Source: Apophysomyces variabilis (lineage: Eukaryota; Mucoromycota; Mucoromycetes; Mucorales; Mucoraceae). Taken from it: a stretch of 64,000 nucleotides of DNA. Positions 49,291-62,700 of the stretch are shown here, piece after piece (position 1 is the stretch's first letter; each line of letters opens with the position of its first letter). Below the pieces are notes generated by a model. It ran no database searches. It saw nothing but the letters and a program-made list of their open reading frames with translations, and was not told where the DNA came from. The stretch lies in assembly GCA_002749535.1 (NCBI GenBank), contig MZZL01000387.1, positions 327,249 through 391,248 on the forward strand. Direction: 5' to 3'. The position numbers were made by a program, and so were the translations under genes.

Positions 49291-49822
49291 CTTGGGCAGA
49301 ATACAAGGGGAAAAAAAAAGGCAAAATTAAAGTAAGAGAGAAAGAAAAGAAAGAAAGAGAAAAAGAAGCGCTTCCTTGATAAAGCCTATAAATGGTGTGA
49401 CGTGAAAGTTGGAGACTTAACAATCAAACCCCAAATTGGAATTATTCATGGTAACAAAGAAGTCCCCAAGGCAACTTGCTGGGCATCTCAGGAACAAACA
49501 ACGTATCGGGATCATCCCAATTCAACTGTCGGAGCCCATTGTCGTTCTGGAATGTCTAGAATGGGCACCAAGCGATCTCCGAGCTCCCCGACCCTAATCT
49601 ATTCAATTAGATTACTTAGTTTGTAAACTTTTTTTTTTACTTTGATTCGCTTTGCTAACGTCGATCCTATGACAAAAAATCGGCTACTCCTATTTTACTT
49701 GGGCTCAATGGCATCACAAGGAAGAAAATAGTTTTAATACATACAACAAGATAATGGACCAGCCAAAAAAGAAAGAAAAAAGAAAAATAGAATTAACATC
49801 AAACTATGCATCTTTTTCTTTT
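49291..49822. other. Spacer, no gene seen
   Basis: The promoter side of the SWIRM gene (A/G-rich at 49305-49370) and the 3' flank of the Bem2-like gene. A 74-codon plus-strand frame at 49402-49626 has no domain and is not supported. Confidence 0.4.
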
Positions 49823-52800
49823 TCAGTCTGCATGGTTTTCTTCCTCGGGTTCTTTCAATAATTCATCCTGCGCCGTAACCTCCTCTCCTTCAACATCAAA
49901 TAGGTAATGGTAATTCAATACTAGATACTTGACAATGTTTTGATGATGGCCTAGATTCGTCATCGTCGTAGCAAAAGAGGCTGGACCGGGTGCAGGCTGC
50001 AGCAGAGTCGGTCCAAACACAATCGCTAAATTAGTGGCATACATGTGATTCGTTGCTTCATAATCTGTAACGCTAAAAAATCAAATATTACAATTACTCT
50101 AAATTCAAGTGGCTAATAAATAAAGAAAAAAAAAAGGGCATCACTTACATCACAAAATGTTCGATTAGTCTTTTTAACAGGGTATGGTTGGGTTGGGGCA
50201 ATTTCTTGAGTACTTTCTTAATCAGATAGACACGCTCATCGTGATCCTCCGATGCTTATTTTAAATGTCCGGTAAGATAATAATTCTCATACTGATTCAG
50301 TTTGTGTTTACCTGATGCTGTAATAAATTCGTCATACAATGCATAAGTTAATAATGGTTCTGGAAGTTCACGTAGGAATTGCTTAAGTGCATCAGCAATC
50401 ACGTTGATATCGGCCCAATTGGGTTGGCTCAAGTCCACCATGGTGGCATTCTTGTTGAATTCTGACTTAAGCTGATTCACCACCGAACCTGTACCGGCTA
50501 CTCGATAAATCCCCACCTCTTCAAGCCCTCGTTTTTCAATCTCATCGATGCATTTCTCCACCACCAATGGAATCTTCCCGTCACTCATCAGGACGCTGAG
50601 TTCTACCCCATACACAGAAGATCGCGCACTGTTCTTTTTTCTAGCGGTCTGATCTACTAATATCTCTTCACCAAATGCCTCAGATGCAAGTGCGCTTTGG
50701 CGCTTTGCAGCCCCTTCACGTGCAGAATTGTTGATCTGTTGCATCCAATCGCACATGTCGTCTCTATTTGTTGCTTGGAAAAGATACTGACCACCTTCCT
50801 CTGTCACAAGACGAAAAACGTAATCCCGTTTTGTATAGGTACTTGCGACAGATGTAGTTGAATGAATCAAATTGATTACCGTAGAAGCCTTCGTAGTAAT
50901 AAACGAAACGACATTGGGATCTGGTAGGGTGTGTGAACGGAGGCCTCGTAAGAATGAGTTCAGTTTCGGTAGTACATGATGCTGTTGCTGGCTCCGTCTT
51001 TCCTGCTTCTCCACATAACGGGCTTGCTCCAACTGCCGTTTCTGTAAACGATGTTGCAAATCTCGCAGTTCTCTGTCGATCCTATCCCGCTCTTTGATAT
51101 CACGCTTCAATCTATCCAGCTGTTCCGCTACCAGCCTGCCAAATACCGCTGACCGTGTGTAACTTTTAGTCGAGCTGCGCCCGATCACGTTAGACCGGTT
51201 TTCGCGGCTCGCCAAATCTTTGAAATCCCTCCACGTTGGCTTGGCAGGGTTCGGTGCCACAACAAATAGAAGATAAGGCCCGTCCTCATTGGTCTCGTCA
51301 AGATCAATCTGTGCATTCATTACAAGCTGCAGGAAATGGAAGATATAGCGTCGCTTGTCAAAATTGATCATGTCAGGCTTTAGACCATAACTGTCAGGCA
51401 CCGTCACACAAAGCTCTAGCATTCGTTCAAAGATCCATCCGAGACTTGGTACCAAGACCGTCCTACTGTCCCTGAATTTTGGCAATTTTTCCAGGTCGCA
51501 AAGTAACGATTCAAGTGTGTCAATATGCGCGTTTGCTGATTGTTTGGTGACTTCCTGCCAGGCTTTTGAAAACAGACGCACCTCAGGGCTGATTAATGCA
51601 CTGGCAATGGCATATTCAACAAACCCAGGCACTCTCTTGCTATCCTTGACATCTTTCAATTCTGGGAATAGTACCATCATCTCAGATGACGACTTAGCTG
51701 CAAGCATCACCTCCAGAAATTTTTCGATCCTATGGACGCGGGTTCTAAAATCGATACCTGGCGATGCAATTTCATTGATCACCCAGCTCCGAATAATAAA
51801 ATGCATGCAGTACAAGTATTGTATCGAACTGGGGAACGCAAGTAATAGATCATCCGCTGAAAACGCCGACGGACAAACCACAGAACGCCGTGCTCCCTCA
51901 ATCGCTGTAAAAACATCTGACACAATTACATCATCTGCTGGAATGTGGTAAGTGGTCTGCTGAGCAGATGGTGCATCTATCACGGGTGACAAAGCCGAAG
52001 AGATAGCAGAGGTCTGCGATGGTTTCCGCGCCGGAAGCCATGCATATAGGTCACTTGACTGTGCCTCAAAGATGTCAAATGTCTGTATCCAATCCTGCAA
52101 GGTTACTGATGCAAATAACTGCCGGACGGACCTATCCGCTTGTTGCAGCAGGCTATGCACATTAGCCCGATCGATCAAACTCGCTTGCATGCTATCTCCC
52201 GCAGGCGTTGTCAATGATAGTGTAATAGCCTGTCCACAGCCAATTTGCACATGTGGGGTGAAACTCTGCATACCGCCCGTCAATTGTCTGTAAAGCTCTT
52301 CCACGCCCCGACTGCCCACTGCATCGTATTCGATGGCATTCAGATCGTAACAGGGCGATAAGGATTTTCGTATGAACTGAGACCTCAGTTCTAGCATACG
52401 CTTTTCGACTGATGAAGCAAGCTCCAATGCTTCGTCACTCTCATTCTTTGCTTGTAATGGCACTCTCCATCCATCTAATGCCTCCTGTGCACTCTTCAGG
52501 AACCGCCCCACATGCCGATGGATTTCTATCTCATCCACAAAATCGTAAAAATGTTCATCAATCCAGTATCGCAGAATGTTAAGTATTCGAAGCTGAATAG
52601 AAGCAACCTTTTTCCAATCACACTGAACCGCTTCATCTTGTCGCGCAAAAACGGATTCCAGTGTACTCATTTTTTGCATTCTTGAGATCTGTCCCGCCAA
52701 TTTCGCGTCCACGAATCTCTCGCGAAACAGGTCCAGCAGCTGTGCACATGAGCAAAATGCTCGATAGCTTACAAAGAATACGTTGAGGTATTCTTCTTCG

Positions 52801-55800
52801 TCGATAGTAAGTTGTTGTGGCGTCTGTGTCCCATCGTCGTGCAGAAGTAACGAGCGTAATTGATCTCTGCATTCAACACTGTAGTTATCCACGCCGTAAA
52901 TAAGGACATCCACGAAGCTGTCGAAAAACCCGGCTTTGACACTCACAAGTAATGATGACGAGTGAGCTGCTTCGGGATCAGATTCCTGTTCTTTCCATGC
53001 CCCGTCGCTACTATGGATAGTCCCTGACCTTGAACGGATACCAGAGCTTCCCTTTTCCGCTAGGGCTAAGAATCCACTCGAGTTGGTCTTTTCCATAGGT
53101 ATACCGCCTTTGGCCGGAAAAAATCCAGAGACTTTGAGAACTAGCTGCTCTTTATGCACGTTCAATAAATATTCGCCTTGTTGCTTTCCTTTCCGCCGTC
53201 TTATCTCCAATAATGTCTTTGCTGTATCTATCCGATGGCGATGTGAGACCAAGGAGGCTAACCAGGTTTTACTGTTCGCCTCTTCCAAAGCATGATTTGA
53301 TTCATAGGGTCCTGCTTCTTCCTCCGTAGAACGCCCGGGCGGAAAGCTGTATGTCCGCTTTCGAAAGAACTTCCGATTTCCAGACCTCGGTGACTTTGGC
53401 TGTTCCGGAGCAGGAGTGGTGTTCACATTGCTGCTCGACAATAAATGAACTCGTGCATCCTCGTTAACAACTGGGTTGATACTCTGACCAGAGCTCTTCT
53501 TGCGTGCGTGTGATTTCGGAGAGCCAAACGTGCTTTTGTGCTGATGCTGAGGGTCTTCGAACAATCGATAACTGTCAACAATGTTTGGGAACATCAATGG
53601 CGACGATGAAGGTGGTGCAACATCTGTGCCATGCAACGAATTTCGCTTGTGATACCCACCGAAAGTCTGGCCAAAGATTCGTGGTTCACAAGTAAGAGAG
53701 CATTCTTGCAAGCATTTGTTGTCATATGGAACCGATGCCAATTCAGTTATAGAGTACTCAAAGTAAGCTTGGAGCGGAACCACAACATCATAAGGAGCCG
53801 TCGACTTGGTCAGGAAAACAGGATTATCTGCTTTCCATTTGTCTAGACTATGTCGAATAGTGTCGAAGATTTGCCAAAATGCGGTAAAGTTTACTGTGGC
53901 TAGATCCAAGTGAGCCTTCACGTGTTTTCGAAGTCGATCAACTGCCTGTCTTGTTGTTCCAAAGAATGGTAACCCATCAATGTTCATAGTCGGATCAACC
54001 TGCAGTGCTTCTGAGAATTTATTTATCAATTCCAGCTCCCATCCCTCTACCCAGATTTCTTGCATGAATAATCCGCATTCGGCCAGCATAGGCGCCCAAT
54101 CTTTCATAACGGTGAAGACCAGGTTGCGCTTAACTGACTTCCACGACTCTTTCAGCCGAACAATGCCGACGGAGCAAATACCTGTGGCTACAGCACACCA
54201 GCCAGTCATATCCCCTAATCGCTGCAAATGAAGCCCAATATGGATCCAATGCTCCAGCACCCTTGATCTCAACAACATACCGCTCTCCATACCATCTATA
54301 TCCTGCTGTTGTGAGTCCACTAGGACATGATTTCTGATTAACTTGGTCAGGAAATGAGGTGAGGAAGAAGTAAATAGCAGCGAATTCAGCATCTGCGCAG
54401 AGATCTGAGGCCTTGGTATATATGAAAGCGGGCTCAAGAGTTGTTGTTGGTATTGCTTATGTAGCCATAGATGGAACAAATAAATCTGTTCCGCAAAACG
54501 TTCAGGATGCATCTTCAGCAGAACTGTTGGCGTTATGCCGTCCATGAAAATGTTTGACAGGTTTATCCATGAATCAGCATCATTAGCCTGAATATCCTCC
54601 ACTTTATGAGCGTCTTGCCAATAATCGACGGCACTTTCCGTTTGCTCGCATACTTTCGCATTCTCGGTGACTGTGTTAAGGACTAATTCTTTGACGGCTT
54701 GCCCACGTTCCTGAACGACATCGTCAACCTTGTCCAATTTGTACAAATCGTCCAAGATCGCTATCATACCAGACGCGACATCGCCCACCACGTCTTGTGC
54801 GAATTGTTCACACCAGATACTGAAAATTCCCAGACCACGCATCAACACTTTATTTTGATGTGCTATGTCTCCTTCTTCAACTGCCGCAGAAAGATAGCTT
54901 CTCAGCTCCTGTAAAACCCGTCCTGCTGTCGTAAACATTGGATAGGTAAGGAGAAAAGCATCGGAGAATGCATCATCGTTTGAAGTCTGAGTTTGAAGTA
55001 GGAGTTCATGAACCAAAGCTTCCACAGGACCACCCTCAACACGTCTGCCGCTTGCAGTGTCACTCAAGACTAATCTGGGATGACTCCGTACACCGTCTAG
55101 ATACACCTTTTCATCTTCATCATTATGTATGCCAGTCCAGCTGGGTTCTGCCTCATTGCTATCCTCCAATTCAATTTCATCCGAGTTTTGCGCCTTTCTA
55201 AACGCGTTTGTCCATGCGGAAAACACATCTGTGGATGGAGTACTAAAAACAAATCGAACGGATGGCTGATTGATGAGAGATAAAGAGAAAATAGATAGCG
55301 GATCAGCCTGAAAAGCAAACGTGGGTAGGCTGCCTGTCTGCGATCGGGATGTGGTTTGTGCGGAGACGGCGTTGTCGATCACATCGCTAGACAATGGATC
55401 CAGTCTCAGATGGTGTAACAGTAACCGAAAGTCGATCTTCCAGGTGTGTTCACTAGTCTGCTTGCAGATGAATACTTCCCGAGCGAATATCAAAAGACAC
55501 ACTTGCTGCTTTTGCTGCATTGTACGTCTATCCAGTTCCATGAACGTTGCACCGTGCACGTAGGAATTTTGCATCGGTCCGAATAAAACCGTCTGTGCCT
55601 CACGATCGAAATCTATCGGGTCAAGTACGGTCAGATTGCTCATGATAACGGGCGTCGGAGTCGTTGCAAAGGGTGAAGATGCAGTTGACGTCAGTTGCGT
55701 GCTGGCGCTACTGAGGCTGCTATTTGAGAGGGACAAGGTCATGGTTTGTTGGTCTTTAGGAACCGGAAAGAGCGATTTAAAAGGTGATTCGGACGATACT

Positions 55801-56387
55801 TTGTAAAGATAGAGTTTATGACCGCGTAAAACGACGCGATATAATTTCCAGCCTCGATCTAGTCTTGACGCCATATGGAATGCTCGGAAATCGGTCTTTT
55901 TGTAGAGATAGCCTTCTTTGACAACCACCAGGCTTATTCGTTTCTTGTCTGCTATGCCTTGCCGGCGGCGGACCACGACGGGTTTGTCCGTATCTTGATT
56001 GTATTTTTGAAGGTCCATGACAGACACTGGCCTTACAGGTGTCACTGGTCGTGAGAGATCCGAGTGATGCCGATCTTCGTATGATTTCGACAGTATGCCA
56101 GATGAAGACCCAGTCAATTCAGGAATAGACATTGAAGACGACTTCATGTCGATAGGTCTTGGAGATTGTTGAGGTGCAAGCTGTGAACGATTAGACGAAG
56201 TTGATGCTCGTGGGGTTTCTGAACTAGACAATTCATAGCGATCGTTTTGCCATGAGGTTGGTGATTTATTACTGCCAGAAGAAAAAAACCGATTTCTCAG
56301 AGAAGCAAGTGTATTTCCACGGATAGTGTGTGGTTCTTCTTCTGTTAAACGAGAAGTACCACCGTGGAACCTTGACTTTTTTGACAT
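49823..56387 (-). CDS. BEM2: Bem2-like giant RhoGAP with PH, two RasGEF-like modules, PH and RhoGAP
   Basis: Three exons: 56387-50312 (6076 nt), 50254-50149, 50072-49823 (6432 nt, 2143 aa). Domains in order: Ser-rich N-terminus; PH (~157-400, EGYLYKKTDFRAFHMASRLD ... RGWKLYRVVLRGHKLYLYKV); RasGEF-N plus RasGEF-like (~450-850, HPERFAEQIYLFHLWL; RVLEHWIHIGLHLQRLGDMT); a second RasGEF-N/RasGEF-like pair (~1140-1690, YLNVFFVSYRAFCSCAQLLD; RVHRIEKFLEVMLAAKSSSE); a coiled segment (~1745-1800); PH (~1850-1890); RhoGAP (~1925-2130) with arginine finger GLEEVGIYRVAGTG, LRELPEPLLTY and ATNLAIVFGPTLL. Yeast Bem2 (2167 aa) has this length and layout; it inactivates Rho1/Cdc42 in bud emergence and cell-wall control. 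Whether the GEF-like domains act on Ras cannot be judged by eye. Both introns interrupt the RhoGAP domain. Confidence 0.93.
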
Positions 56388-57021
56388 GTCCCAAGGTAGT
56401 AGAAATAATTGGGAAAAGAAAGAAAAGCAGGGAAAATTAGATTTTATCTTCCCTTCTTTTCTTCGCTCAATACTCTAACCTAGCACCCTTCTTCTAGTGC
56501 AAGGAGTAATTATCATATTAAAATAAAAGGATAAGAATGGAACTTTGGGAATATAAGTTGATGTCAAGATGCTTCGTGGCGATCATGCATCAGCACACCA
56601 TGTTCAGTAGATCATCTACTCATGAAGAACATTAACCCGCGCTGCAATATACAGCATTCGATTGCTAATGTATAATGTGATATTCCCTGGGCATAATTAA
56701 GGTTCTATTGTTGTATATGTCTCGCAAGCCAAAATCTCTTAGTCTGTAAGTTTAATATATTTAGCTGTTATCGTTATGATATGCATAAAACGCTCCAGTA
56801 TTAAAATAAGTCACCATGGCAATCGCCATATGTTGCCTTCTGTTTGGTATTTGTCAACTACGTCAAAATTGCGTAACTGCTATTGCCCTATCAGGCATAT
56901 TACATGATCAAAACGATAGAACTTGATGTAAACCACTTTAGAAGTTTGTGTATCCTGCATTGCATGGATCGGACATCATGAATAGGTTGAAACTGCTTTC
57001 ACAAGCTCTAATTTAATTGTA
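56388..57021. other. Intergenic AT-rich spacer
   Basis: The promoter of the Bem2-like gene and the 3' flank of the ABC transporter gene. No gene seen. Confidence 0.4.
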
Positions 57022-59700
57022 CTATTCTAGCTCTACTTCAGCGTTAACCAATTCATTATATAACTTCGCATAGGCCCTTCCACGAGTCATTAATTGTTCA
57101 TGAGTCCCTAGAAAGGCAGAATAAGAAAACGTGAAAAACAAATACAATCTACCTTTTTCGATTATATTTCCCGGAACTCGCCCCATCACCACAATCATAT
57201 CTATATCGTAAAAAAGAAATATCAGTGACCAAAGAGGTTTATCATCCAATTTCTTACCAGCTGCGCGAATGGTTGATAGTCTGTGAGCAATGACAAGTAC
57301 TGTCCGTCCCTTCATCAATTTGTCAAGAGCTTCTTGCACTAGCTTCTCAGAATGTGCTGTGACGAAGTATGTGAGAAAAGCCCACACAAGGTATGTGTCA
57401 TATACTTACTGTCTAGTGCAGATGTTGCTTCATCAAGGATGAGGATCTAAGAACCGACCATTAGCTTCTCACTAAAATAAGAGTGATAAACGCAGTACCT
57501 GCGGATCTTTCAAGATAGCTCTTGCAATCGCCAGCCGTTGCTTTTGTCCTCCTGACAGCGAGGTACCACGTTCACCCACTACAGTTTCGTATCCATCAGG
57601 GAAACTTTCAATAAAGGATTCGGCATTTGCTTTGCGAGCTGCTTCGCGAACTTCCTCGATGGTTGCATCAGGACGTCCGTATCGAATATTTTCCAGTATG
57701 GACGTCGCGAACAGCACGGGTTCTGCTGTTTTGGTTACCCTTTCATTCTTTAGTCAATGTTGATGTCGTACCTTGATTTATATATCCGATGTGATGCCTC
57801 AGCCAGGAAGGGTCTAAGGTGGCAAGATCATAACCGTCCAGATACACAGCACCCCCAGAAGGTTCATAAAAACGTTCAAGTAGCGCCGCCACAGTTGACT
57901 TTCCACTACCTTTACCCAGGAAAAACAGGAAGAGAAATATATGAATGATTTTAACACGTATATATGCATATATTACACAATACTTCGACCATACCTGAGT
58001 GACCGCATAGAGCTACCGTAGCACCCTGAGGGATATTTAAGTTGAAATAGTCCAGGATACGATGATCTGGCCGGGACGGATAATAGAATTCAACATCGCT
58101 GAATCTGAGATCACCTCTCACATTCTGTATGGTTAAACCACCCTTCAATGGAACATTCGGGTACATATGAATAAATTCGAAGACACGGGAAGCTGACGCA
58201 GCAGCTTTGATCATTTGCCCAAAGAGTACACCAAGGGATACTTTTCAAAAGTAGTAAATACGGCAATAGTTATGATTACGCAAATTACCTAAGGATTGTT
58301 GGGCTGTCTGTGTTGAGAGCATGTAGCTATTTAAGACTGAATAAACGTACAAAAATGCGTTGCTACTTACGACATCAAGTCTCCGCTAGATAATTCGTTG
58401 CGCACCACCAGTGAACCGCCAAAGTATAGAACAGTGAGCATCTGCATGGATAATGCGTAAACCTCAAATGACTATCGCTCATACTTCGTACCATGCATCC
58501 AATAGAAATGTTTGTCAACCCTAAGTGTTGTTTGCTCAAAACGCTATCTCTAGAAAACTTCAGGTTTTCAGACTCGTACCTTGAAAAACACCGATATGGA
58601 ATCCCATCATTTTGTTAGCGGAGGAAACTTGGCCACACATGCTACCGTAATGATCCATTTCCCGCTCTTCAGCAGTAAACGCTCGAACGGTTCGCATATT
58701 GCTAATTACCTAGCAAATTGGTCAATAAGTCTAGAATTATAGCGGTTTTCCAATTCTTATCCATGTCCTTACCTCACCCGCTACACCGCCAGCTTTTCCG
58801 TCCAACTGTTTTCCATGCTTGCTTATTTTGCGTAAATAAGCTCCATAGAGGTTGAGTAAAACGTACAACACAGGCATCGTAGCAAGCATTGTCAACGTCA
58901 AAGGGGCAGATATCTGGAAAAGATGGACAGCCGAACCGATTGTCTGGGTTATGGATTTAAGCCCCTGGGTAACGACTTGCTTGAATGTGTGCTATAACCG
59001 AGGATGAAATGCAGCTCTTGTTCAGCGGACAATCATACTCGTGTATTGCACTCTGTTACCTTAAAGTCAGACACATCTGCTGTTAATCGACTAACGAGTT
59101 CACCACTTCGATGCGAGTCAAAAAATGACATATCTTGCTGCACAATGGCGGCGAACAGTTGAGCACGTAAACGCTTTGCAACATTTTCACCAAAGATCGC
59201 CACCAACGAAATGTGTGCAAATGTTAGGAAACCTTGAGCAGATAGAAGACCAAAGAGTTTTAAAGCAGGACCGTTCAGATCTTGGATCGCAAGTGATCCG
59301 ACACCTGATTTGATACTTGACGCGAGAACATTAATCAGCTCACCGGTTATCATCGGTGTTTGTAAGTGAACGATGGCTGCAGCTACGGCAGTGAGGACGA
59401 TATATCCCAATAAGAGAAGATCGGGTTTGATAAGTTGCCATATCTCCTTTAATAGCGATCGAGGAGCGCTATTTTCCGTCTCGGGAACTTTGCTCACTGA
59501 ATGATGCTTTATAACCACCTTTTGCACAGGTGTAAAAGGTGCAGCTTCACAATGGACCGTCTTTATAGATAATGATGGCCATGCTAATCGACAACCTGCA
59601 GTCAAGGAAACAAACGTGCTTGCAGGAGAATGGAAGACGGTAGAAGCACTTTTCAATACTCGACGCGTCACATTGAATGGTGCCACCTTCGGTCTATAAC
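57022..59700 (-). CDS. Mitochondrial half-size ABC transporter (ABCB8-like)
   Basis: About 13 exons, among them ~59700-59060, 58991-58773, 58709-58580, 58520-58492, 58441-58371, 58326-58289, 58238-57995, 57909-57772, 57722-57499, 57446-57410, 57356-57258 and two to 57022. The N-terminus is basic and Ser/Arg-rich ([20 protein letters not shown]), a likely presequence. The ABC membrane domain includes [20 protein letters not shown] and [20 protein letters not shown]. ATPase: Walker A GHSGGSGKST (assembled across an intron), Q-loop [11 protein letters not shown], signature [18 protein letters not shown], Walker [14 protein letters not shown]-loop [12 protein letters not shown]. It is closest to ABCB8/ABCB10 inner-membrane exporters; human ABCB8 is linked to iron/sulfur export and mitoKATP. 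No in-frame ATG precedes VAPFNVTRR, so the true first exon or start is unresolved. Confidence 0.82.
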
Positions 59701-62700
59701 TAGCGACACAATATTGAGACGTCGTACATGAGAAGAAATAGGGGAAGCGTTACGTGTGCTGCCATGTGGAAGTAAAGGTACGACATGCTATAGACGTAGG
59801 TGATCTAGCTTGACTTGGAAATGTTCGCGAGACATTAACGGACTACGAACAATGATTGGTCTCGAGCGTATTTCGAGAAGTGTTACATAGATACTTACAG
59901 CCGCGCGACAAGACCGGACTATGACTCCAGCCGTGAAAAGCGGCATGAGGAACACAGGGTCTTTTTGAACAAGGAAGAGTGCAGTCACCAAGAAGTACTA
60001 TAAAATGCTTTTATTAAACGATAGCACAAAATTATGCTTTAAGCAGAAGCAAGTTTTTCCGATTCAATCAGAAGAATCCTCGGGCAGATCTGCATCAAGG
60101 ATGTGCTGATGTTCGTTCCTGCCGCGGATAGAAGCAATGTTGATACTCACCTGGTTGCCCCTCGTATCACTGTTCCATTCTCGTTCACTTGCGAGCCACA
60201 GTACATGCATCATCAGTTTCAGGACGCTATGACGGATTGTGTGTGCGCCAAGAAAAGACAGATTTTTCCATAACCTCTACCTGTGATCCCTACAGAACAT
60301 ACCTACTGTATCTCTACCCGCCAGTGTATTTATATACGCTGGAGCTCGCAAGCATGCAGGCTCACGAGCTGTACCTAACGGTTGGCTAAGCTGTAATGAT
60401 CATGCGCAATTTGAATGCTCAGACTCGGTATTGCAACGGTAGTTGGGTTCATTTGCAGGAGGGCTCTCCTTCCATTTGATTGAGGCTAATGTTGCAATCG
60501 GGAACCATGCTGACGAATTCCTCTATATAACTCGCATCGAGCCGTTATCCTCTGAAATCAGAACCCTTCCTTTCATTTTCCACCACCGTCAGTTTCCTGC
60601 TCGCCCGTGTTTGAAATGACGATCAATAAGAACTATAGACTAATTCCTTAGCACGTCAGTTTGTACTTTCCCGTCTTTCGCATGTTTTTCTCAAAGAACA
60701 ATATCCAGTATGCTCTCCGAATCCTATAAATTTGTCAAATGCAAGGGCTTGCAACATTCTTTACAAAGAAAGTCAATCATTCATGAGGTTATCTCTAACT
60801 ATCTGTGTGCTAAGCTTAACACGTAATTTTTGATATCTGCTGTTCATCAAAAAGTCGAAACTGCAAAGGGAATTCAGCGAGACTAAGCTTTTATTCTTCA
60901 TAAAATACGATAACATAAGGTGACTATAGTCGCATTCTAGCTTGCTTAAATTGAAATAGTTGTCAATGTGCTTTGGTTTCTCAGGGTGACAGTAGTACCG
61001 ATAATCCAATCTCGACTCTAAATCTAAGATCTGCTCCATGCTTGCTGGGGGAAGATGCCATGGTGTAATGGCTTTACTGACCAAGCGCGTCTTGGAGATT
61101 TGATTACGCATATGCAAGCGATCTCATTGATTGGATTTGCATAAACACAATCTGATGAAGCGCTTGCTGGTGAGTTATACCGACACTGTACGGAGAATAT
61201 CACAGCATGGAGACATTGGATACGACAGATGGGTGACTCACTACGAGTCTACATTCTATTTGAATGATAGCAATCAGGATCTCTGGCTTGCAGACGGTGA
61301 AAATCCGCTCGGAAAGGAGTCGTGTAGATGATCCCAAAATGGTCGATGGCTTTCAGTGTCCCTGCCATGGAACTAGGCATACAGGAATGTGCAAGTCCCG
61401 TAAGCTTTTCTTAGCTGGCAGTAATTGCAAGAAGTTCTGGACCTTCAAAGATATGGATGAGCAGCTGTAAGCAGAGGCGATTAAGTTCAAATTCTTCATC
61501 CTGATTGCTAGGCACTCTTCTTATTCGATCAGGCAGGCTAGTCATAACGCCTATCAACGCAACGCCAAAATTTCTACGCAGTTTTCTTGAACAACCGAAT
61601 CATGAAAGATAGAGAGGAAAGAGCTACTACTCCAAAATGTTTTGTGCATGACCGAGTGAGAATTCCTCATCACCTTTAGCATAGAAAACGCAAGGCAGTG
61701 ATAAAACAGAATAGCGGAGAGAAGGAGGTGGTGACTAGGGTAGAAGGGTGCTCTCAGGATACTGGAGGAGCGCGGTCTTGCTTGCTGGAAGGAGTCAAGC
61801 AGAAAAAGAGCTGTGGAAACCTAGATGCAATGGCGAGCCCAGCAGGGGATAATTCCTGCTGCCCTTACCTCAGGCTTGCGGTTCAACTTGACTTTGCACT
61901 ATATCCGAAATGTCGTCGTGAGACAAATTCATATCGAAAGGTACTGGTAACCTACAAGGAGAATGGTACGAAAAGAGTGCAATTACTCATGTGCAGCTCT
62001 CCGTGATAACCTCGACCAGTTTGTCGGTGGTGTTTCTCCACCTAAACTGCGCTCCAATCCAGACTAGTTGACAAGCTCCCTTCGTCAGCCAAGACAACAA
62101 GCAACATGCTCTACTAACTTATCAAGCACAAAGAAAACTAAATGGATCGATCAATAGTAAATATTCAGTTAATAATAGGAGTATAGGCAAACCATAGGGG
62201 TTATTATGGTGGACATATACTTGTTTTTTCGGATCTGGGCACGTTGTTACAAAGAGAATTACAGAAGGAGAGCGAATGATTAAGAAATGACCGAGCTGTC
62301 GGTGTGACTCTGCAAGCTGCGTTGAGGTGCAGTAGCTGCAAAGCGCACTGGAACCGTGATACGTTGGGTGCGAAAAATACGAGAGGACGCTATTATTTTC
62401 ATGACGCAGAACGAAGATCAGCGCCTTGCAGAGTTGCGGTGACAGAGAAGGCATAGGCAATGTCAGAAATGTAATATTTCTATGTACATTAGCAGCTGTA
62501 TTCTACCGCTTACTAATCCTACAAAATCATTTTCCCTTTCTCAGAGACCGATATAACCCCAGATGTCTTTACAATCTGATAACGGTCATTAAAAATAGCT
62601 TCCGCGGGATGAAAAGGGAGTGTTAGCAAGGGTGAGAGTATTGAGCCACGAATAGCAACTTCAAGTCGTACAGGAAGTTGCTAAGGATAGCCACTCCATT

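Noticed and set aside
51517..51951. A 144-codon plus-strand frame inside the Bem2-like gene, and similar ones
   Set aside because: Antisense shadows of a long, confidently assigned coding exon.
62122..62460. A 112-codon minus-strand frame
   Set aside because: Antisense to the zinc-ribbon remnant, with no recognisable domain.
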